Positions 31,763-36,275 of a stretch of 36,275 bases of DNA are shown here, one piece after another. A model generated the notes under the pieces. It worked only from the letters and a program-made list of their open reading frames with translations. It was not told the origin of the DNA and ran no database searches. This stretch comes from Paenibacillus sp. Soil787. Lineage in GTDB: Bacteria; Bacillota; Bacilli; Paenibacillales; NBRC-103111. Each line of letters opens with the position of its first letter. Position 1 is the first letter of the stretch. A program made the position numbers and the translations under genes. Location: contig NZ_LMSP01000030.1 of NCBI RefSeq assembly GCF_001429545.1, positions 1-36,275 on the forward strand, written 5' to 3'.

Positions 31763-33118
31763 CTAGGAACCGCCTTTAATCCCTTTAAACATATCGCTGA
31801 AGAAGTTTTTGAAGGAGCGGAACAAGAGACGAATCCAGCTACCTTTTTTTACATCATCATTAGCGATTAGATCTACTGTTTTATCTTGTCCATTGTAGCT
31901 TACCTTCACTTTACCGAGCGTATCGCCCTTCGTAATTGGTGCTACGAGCTTGCTCTCTTCAAGCGGCTCCGCCGTAATTTTAAAATCAGTATCCTTCGCA
32001 CCTTTTCGGGTAACGAACGTCATTCCCGTTTTTGTCACGAGAGGCACTTGTGTTTGAACGCCTTTCTTAATGTTTACGATTTTCAAAGAATCTATTTCCT
32101 GCTTCGCATTAAGGAAAGGTTTTATTTCGAAATTATTGAATCCATAATCGAGCAGCTTTCTCGTTTCGTTGAAGCGCTCTGGTTCTGTTTTGGTACCCAT
32201 AACAACGGAGATTAGACGCATTCCGTTTCGTTCAGCAGTCCCTGTAAAACAGTACCCTGCATCATCAGTAGAACCTGTTTTCAAACCGTCCAATCCTGGA
32301 TAAGCATACTTTTTCAAATTGGTGTTGCTCTGATTTCCTTCTAACATCCAATTCCAATTGATCATAGGCGTTTTATCCGTAGCTCTTAGTTTTAAAGATG
32401 GAATTTTCGTAAATTCAAGAATTTCCTTATGATCTTTTAGGATATTATAGGCTAGAATGCCGGCATCTCGCGCAGTCATTTTGGTTTCACCTTCAATTGA
32501 TGCAGGCGGATTCTTGAGATCGGCACGTGAAAGCCCAGTAGCACTAATGAAATGAGCTTTATCCGACATACCAAGTTGCTTAGCTTTTTCATTCATCATT
32601 TTTGCAAAATTCTCTTCCGTACCTCCGATTAATTCAGCAAAAGCCACGGAAGCATCATTCGCAGAGTAGATGGACATCGCATTAAACATATCTTTGAAGG
32701 TCAGTGTTTCATTTTCAGCGATCAGTTGTCCAGAACCAATCACGTCTGCAGCATTTTTGCTTGCTGTCACTTGCGAATCCCACTTGAATTTACCTTCTTT
32801 AATACTTTCCATAGCCAGATACTCGGTCATCATTTTGGCCATACTAGCTGGCGGGAAAGCTTCATCCGCATTTAATTCATAGAGTACAGCTCCTGTGCTT
32901 GCTTCCATAATAATCGCAGATTTAGCTGCTGGTTTAGGTTCATTAAGTGCTGGCGTTGGTGCCGTTGAGGCCGCTGGGGCTACTGGTGCTGTCGTGGCTG
33001 CTGGTGCTTTGGTATCCGCGGCATATGTTGGTTGTATATGTAAAAGTAAGGATTGAGCGATTAAACTAACACCTAACACCAAAGCAACCTTTTTCTTAGT
33101 AAAACTTAAAAATCTCAC
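31763..33118 (-). CDS. dacA: D-alanyl-D-alanine carboxypeptidase (PBP5 type)
   Basis: This enzyme trims the terminal D-Ala of peptidoglycan stem peptides outside the membrane. It has 451 residues. A signal peptide (about 1-34, VALVLGVSLIAQSLLLHIQPTYA) is followed by an A/P/T-rich linker and the penicillin-binding domain with SMAK (Ser92-Lys95), SAN (Ser152-Asn154) and LKTGST. A PBP5 C-terminal beta domain and an amphipathic membrane-anchoring helix end it (WIRLLFRSFKNFFSDMF). I start at GTG 33118 (RFLSFTKKKV), after GGGAG; the open frame to 33178 has no such support. It lies between guaB and pdxS, as in Bacillus. Confidence 0.93.
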   Translation of the reverse strand: MRFLSFTKKKVALVLGVSLIAQSLLLHIQPTYAADTKAPAATTAPVAPAASTAPTPALNEPKPAAKSAIIMEASTGAVLYELNADEAFPPASMAKMMTEYLAMESIKEGKFKWDSQVTASKNAADVIGSGQLIAENETLTFKDMFNAMSIYSANDASVAFAELIGGTEENFAKMMNEKAKQLGMSDKAHFISATGLSRADLKNPPASIEGETKMTARDAGILAYNILKDHKEILEFTKIPSLKLRATDKTPMINWNWMLEGNQSNTNLKKYAYPGLDGLKTGSTDDAGYCFTGTAERNGMRLISVVMGTKTEPERFNETRKLLDYGFNNFEIKPFLNAKQEIDSLKIVNIKKGVQTQVPLVTKTGMTFVTRKGAKDTDFKITAEPLEESKLVAPITKGDTLGKVKVSYNGQDKTVDLIANDDVKKGSWIRLLFRSFKNFFSDMFKGIKGGS

Positions 33119-33149
33119 AATTTCACTCTCCCTAGTGATGTAATAACAC

Positions 33150-33178
33150 GTTATATTGTACCACACACCATTAGACAA
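33150..33178 (-). promoter_or_regulatory. Possible promoter of dacA
   Basis: The minus strand has -35 TTGTCT (33173-33178), a 17-base spacer and -10 TATAAC (33150-33155). It abuts the guaB terminator. Confidence 0.4.
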
Positions 33179-33212
33179 AAAAAAGAAGACGCAGGTTCAT
33201 TTCCCACGCCTC
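33175..33212 (-). terminator. Terminator after guaB
   Basis: The minus strand reads GGCGTGGG, AAATGAA loop, CCTGCGTC (G-U pairs included), then TTCTTTTTTTT. It lies about 25 bases after the guaB stop. Confidence 0.8.
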
Positions 33213-33235
33213 CAAATTCATCCATATTGTGACAA

Positions 33236-34693
33236 TTACAACGAGTAATTAGGTGCTTCTTTGGTAATTTGAATATCATGCGGATGACTTTCTTTTAAAC
33301 CTGCACCGGTAATTCTAATAAACTGGGTGTCGTTAATAAGTTCTGGAATGTTGCGGGCACCACAGTACCCCATACCTGAACGAAGACCGCCTACTAGTTG
33401 ATACACGGTATCCGCCATAGGCCCTTTATACGCTACACGACCCTCGATACCCTCAGGAACAAGCTTGCTCTCGTTCTCTTGGAAATAACGGTCCTTACTG
33501 CCTTCCTTCATCGCCCCTAAGGAGCCCATACCCCGATACACCTTGAATTTACGCCCTTGGAAAATTTCCGATTCACCAGGACTCTCATCCGTTCCAGCAA
33601 AAAGACTACCGATCATAACCGCACTGGCCCCGGCCGCGATCGCTTTGACAACATCACCGGAGTACTTGATTCCGCCATCTGCGATAATAGGGACTCCAAA
33701 CTCTGCTGCAGCTTGCGCACAATCATAGATAGCTGTAATTTGAGGAACACCAATCCCTGCAATAACCCTTGTTGTACAAATGGATCCAGGCCCAATACCA
33801 ACCTTCACCATGGATGCTCCAGCCTTAATGAGATCACGTGTACCGTCACCAGTGGCTACGTTTCCTGCGATGATAGGCAGCTCCGGATATTGTGCTCTAA
33901 GCTTTTTAACAGTTTCTGCAATATTAATGTGATGACCATGCGCAGAATCTACGACAATCACGTCGATGCCTGCTTTTACAAGAGCTGCAGCTCTCTCCAT
34001 AACGTCCTTCGCAACACCTACAGCTGCGCCTACGAGTAAGCGACCCTGTGCATCCTTAGCGGAGTTAGGGAACTGAATGGCCTTTTCAATATCTTTAATC
34101 GTAATTAAGCCTTTAAGCTCAAAATTTTCATCGACCAAAGGCAGTTTCTCAATTTTATGCTTTTGAAGAATACCTTCCGCTTGCTGAAGCGTAGTTCCCA
34201 CAGGAGCTGTAACCAGATCTTCTTGGGTCATTACTTCTTTGATTTTGATGGAATAATCATGTACAAAGCGCAAGTCGCGGTTCGTCAAAATCCCCACCAG
34301 CCTGTTCGCTTCATTCACAATCGGAACACCAGATATGCGGTATTTCGCCATCAGCTCTTCTGCGTCATATACATGATGCTCTGGTGTAAGTGAGAAAGGA
34401 TTCGTGATAACACCGCTCTCTGATCTCTTAACACGGTCAACATGCTCAGCTTGAAGTTCGATGGTCATATTCTTATGAATAATCCCGATACCGCCTTCTC
34501 GTGCCATTGCAATCGCAAGCGCTGATTCCGTAACAGTATCCATAGCAGAGCTAATAAACGGGATATTTAATTTCACATGAGGCGCGAGCACAGTTGAAAC
34601 GTCGATCTCCTTACCGAACACTTCAGACTTTCTCGGCACCAACAATACATCATCAAATGTTAAACCTTCCTTACCAAACTTGTCTTCCCTCAC
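33236..34693 (-). CDS. guaB: IMP dehydrogenase
   Basis: This enzyme oxidises IMP to XMP with NAD, the committed step to guanine nucleotides. It has 485 residues. The TIM barrel holds the catalytic cysteine in VGIGPGSICTTRVIAGIGVPQ (about residue 304) and the mobile-flap region MGSLGAMKEGSKDRYFQ. Two CBS domains (about 95-210) are inserted, as usual. The start is GTG 34693, with AAGGAGG upstream. The leader before it contains two hairpins but no guanine riboswitch or T-run. Confidence 0.97.
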   Translation of the reverse strand: MREDKFGKEGLTFDDVLLVPRKSEVFGKEIDVSTVLAPHVKLNIPFISSAMDTVTESALAIAMAREGGIGIIHKNMTIELQAEHVDRVKRSESGVITNPFSLTPEHHVYDAEELMAKYRISGVPIVNEANRLVGILTNRDLRFVHDYSIKIKEVMTQEDLVTAPVGTTLQQAEGILQKHKIEKLPLVDENFELKGLITIKDIEKAIQFPNSAKDAQGRLLVGAAVGVAKDVMERAAALVKAGIDVIVVDSAHGHHINIAETVKKLRAQYPELPIIAGNVATGDGTRDLIKAGASMVKVGIGPGSICTTRVIAGIGVPQITAIYDCAQAAAEFGVPIIADGGIKYSGDVVKAIAAGASAVMIGSLFAGTDESPGESEIFQGRKFKVYRGMGSLGAMKEGSKDRYFQENESKLVPEGIEGRVAYKGPMADTVYQLVGGLRSGMGYCGARNIPELINDTQFIRITGAGLKESHPHDIQITKEAPNYSL

Positions 34694-34776
34694 AACACGT
34701 ATTCCTCCTTAGAGCTTTCTATAAAAGAAAGCTTTGTTCGAATGAATCTTCTCATTCGTTTTGTTATATGATTGCA

Positions 34777-34806
34777 ATCTTAACAAAAGCCTATTTTTCG
34801 TGTCAA
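34777..34806 (-). promoter_or_regulatory. Promoter of guaB
   Basis: The minus strand has a perfect -35 TTGACA (34801-34806), an 18-base spacer and -10 TAAGAT (34777-34782). The leader of about 75 bases carries two stems: CGAATGA/TCATTCG near 34740-34760 and AGCTTTCT/AGAAAGCT near 34715-34735. Confidence 0.75.
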
Positions 34807-34857
34807 GGAAAAGGACAAGTCTACCCGATAACCACCGACCTGAATAAGTCAATTCCG

Positions 34858-36060
34858 TTAACGATAAGAATACGTGCTGCTCGAATTCCACAATAAAAAT
34901 TGTTCCACGCCTTGTTCTTTTGCCGCTTTTATTTGCTCTTTAACATCAATAGTCCCATATTTCTTATGGGGTTTCACCCAAGTAGCAGTAAAATCTTGAT
35001 ACCACGGTCTAATTTCTGCAATATGGCTATCTGACTTTGCTAAAAGCTGATTCTTCCCATTTGCATCGCTGATCGCTTTACGAATAACCGCATAGGGCTG
35101 TAGATCTGGATTCTTAATCCCATATTCCCCACTAGAATAATGGGAGGGATACAACATAGGTGAAATATAATCAACTTGCTTACTAATCATCGACCAATTT
35201 TGTCCAATACCCATATCATTATCAGACGAAGTTGTTAACCCAAAGACATCAGCAGATAAATAAGCTTGTCCACCAATTTGTTCTTTTGCTTTTTTGAGGA
35301 AATTCTCGATTACCTGCGCTTTCGCCCAATTATTGGGGTTATCGAATTTGACCTCCTGATCCACTTTCTTGCCGTTCTCAGGAAATCTCACATAATCAAA
35401 CTGGATTTCATCAAAACCTAATAAAGCTGCTTCCTTAGCAACTTGAATATTATAATCCCACACTTGTTCCTTATAGGGATCCACCCAAGCCGTTCCTTTA
35501 CTATCCTTCCACACGTTACCCGCATGATTCGTCATTGCATAATCACTTTTTTTTATGCTTAAATAGGGATCTTTAAAAACAACGACTCGCGCAATCGAAT
35601 ATATGTGCTTCTCCTTTAACCTTAGAAGCATGGCTTTCAGATCACGAATAATAACATGGCTATTAGCCCCTATCTCATTCACCAAAGGAACGGTCGATGG
35701 ATATGTAACTTGTCCCGAATCGTTCTTAATATCGATAACCATCGCATTCAGATCGGTTTGATCCACTAGGTCGATCAGCTGCTCAAATTTATTGCCTACA
35801 GCTGACCAGGCTGATACGTAAATCCCTTTAACGACCTGCTTTTCAGGTCTTTGAGGCGAGTTCTTAACCTCATCTGAAGATAGTTGCTTCGCTTCTTTAA
35901 TTGAGATAGGCAATGTCTTCCCTAAAGTATTTGAAGCGCCTAGCGGATTTGCAGCATCCTTGATCGAGTCCATCTTAGCTGAGCAGCCACTTACCATCTG
36001 TATCACTAAGAAACCAAGAAACAAAACTCGCAAACTTCTCCTGTTGATCGATGCACCCAT
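34858..36060 (-). CDS. DUF4015 glycoside-hydrolase-like lipoprotein
   Basis: The protein has 400 residues. A lipoprotein signal peptide ends at the lipobox VSGC (Cys26), so it should be anchored outside the membrane. From about residue 75 it matches the DUF4015 putative glycosidase domain: VKGIYVSAWSAVG, VIDIKNDSGQVTYPS, GFDEIQFDYVRFPENG and YLSADVFGLTTSS, a TIM-barrel-like fold with acidic residues at strand ends. The substrate is not known. AGGAGGGA precedes ATG 36060. It lies just downstream of an rRNA operon and upstream of guaB, on the same strand. Confidence 0.85.
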   Translation of the reverse strand: MGASINRRSLRVLFLGFLVIQMVSGCSAKMDSIKDAANPLGASNTLGKTLPISIKEAKQLSSDEVKNSPQRPEKQVVKGIYVSAWSAVGNKFEQLIDLVDQTDLNAMVIDIKNDSGQVTYPSTVPLVNEIGANSHVIIRDLKAMLLRLKEKHIYSIARVVVFKDPYLSIKKSDYAMTNHAGNVWKDSKGTAWVDPYKEQVWDYNIQVAKEAALLGFDEIQFDYVRFPENGKKVDQEVKFDNPNNWAKAQVIENFLKKAKEQIGGQAYLSADVFGLTTSSDNDMGIGQNWSMISKQVDYISPMLYPSHYSSGEYGIKNPDLQPYAVIRKAISDANGKNQLLAKSDSHIAEIRPWYQDFTATWVKPHKKYGTIDVKEQIKAAKEQGVEQFLLWNSSSTYSYR

Positions 36061-36112
36061 ACCAATCCCTCCTCATAGGGCTAGTATGGTTTAATATGTC
36101 GTATTGTACTGA

Positions 36113-36160
36113 TGTAAAAAAAGAGTCTTTCTGGAATTTCTTCCAAAAAGACTCATTTTA
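36113..36160 (-). terminator. Terminator of the rRNA operon
   Basis: The minus strand reads AATGAGTCTTTTTGGAA, GAAA loop, TTCCAGAAAGACTC, then seven T. It lies just after the 5S rRNA 3' end. Confidence 0.9.
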
Positions 36161-36163
36161 AGT

Positions 36164-36275
36164 GCTTGGCAACGTTCTACTCTCCCAGAACCCTGCGGTT
36201 CAAGTACCATCGACGCTGGAGGGCTTAACGGTCGTGTTCGAGATGGGAACGCGTGGGTCCCCTCCGCCATCATCA
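36164..36275 (-). rRNA. rrf: 5S ribosomal RNA (5' end beyond the window)
   Basis: The minus strand shows the typical 5S sequence: GATGGCGGAGGGGACCCACGC, CGTTCCCATCTCGAACACG, AAGCCCTCCAGCG, GATGGTACTTGAACCGCAGG, GGGAGAGTAGAACGTTGCCAAGC. Only the first few bases are missing at the window edge. It is the last gene of an rRNA operon pointing into the window. Confidence 0.93.

Noticed and set aside
34694..34857. Guanine riboswitch before guaB
   Set aside because: The conserved purine aptamer loops are not visible; only two simple hairpins occur.

Overview
The window looks like a chromosomal segment of a spore-forming Firmicute of the Paenibacillaceae (Paenibacillus-like). Reasons: a spoIIR gene and an sspP-type spore protein gene, strong AGGAGG ribosome binding sites throughout, moderate GC content, and the gene orders ywlC-mntP-ywlE-rpiB-ywlG-glyA-upp-atp and guaB-dacA-pdxS-pdxT-serS-tRNA-Ser, both known from Bacillus. 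The genus is an inference from gene content only. Almost everything is on the minus strand; one plus-strand island (about 22.2-27.5 kb) interrupts it.

Layout in plus-strand coordinates. 1-419: intergenic, with degenerate repeats and the atp terminator. 420-7690: complete F1Fo ATP synthase operon (transcribed atpZ-atpI-atpB-atpE-atpF-atpH-atpA-atpG-atpD-atpC) with a clear promoter at 7760-7789. 7914-9705: wecB/mnaA (UDP-GlcNAc 2-epimerase) and upp. 9903-11726: an SgrR-type regulator with a solute-binding-protein domain, lying between upp and glyA. 11865-14279: rpiB-ywlG-glyA, preceded by its own promoter and a ZTP (pfl) riboswitch with a terminator. 14540-17672: ywlE (protein-arginine phosphatase), mntP, ywlC/sua5 and spoIIR. 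17673-18195: non-coding, with a 113-bp direct repeat. 18196-21291: prmC (unusually GC rich), prfA and ychF. 21370-22113: a PilZ-type gene broken by stops and apparent frameshifts.

The divergent gap 22114-22265 holds a cluster of five DnaA-box-like 9-mers, the last overlapping the start of tadA. Then come tRNA-Arg(CCU), a decaying copper-amine-oxidase-N domain gene (minus strand), an MFS transporter, and a plus-strand ECF sigma / zinc-type anti-sigma / polytopic membrane protein operon. The membrane protein carries three copies of a PGxxHxYLxxxxRG module. A minus-strand cluster of three small genes follows, ending in sspP; two of the three are very short (55 and 53 residues).

The right end resembles the origin-proximal block of Bacillus: tRNA-Ser(UGA), serS, pdxT, pdxS (pyridoxal phosphate synthase), dacA (PBP5-type carboxypeptidase), guaB, a DUF4015 glycosidase-like lipoprotein, and the 3' part of a 5S rRNA cut by the window edge.

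Most of the window is housekeeping: energy (ATP synthase), one-carbon, purine and uracil metabolism (glyA under ZTP control, guaB, upp), translation (prfA, prmC, ychF, serS, tadA, ywlC, tRNAs), PLP synthesis and cell wall. The less ordinary parts are the ZTP riboswitch placed before rpiB, the DnaA-box cluster, the sigma/anti-sigma/triplicated membrane protein operon, two decaying genes and several repeat or hairpin-rich spacers.
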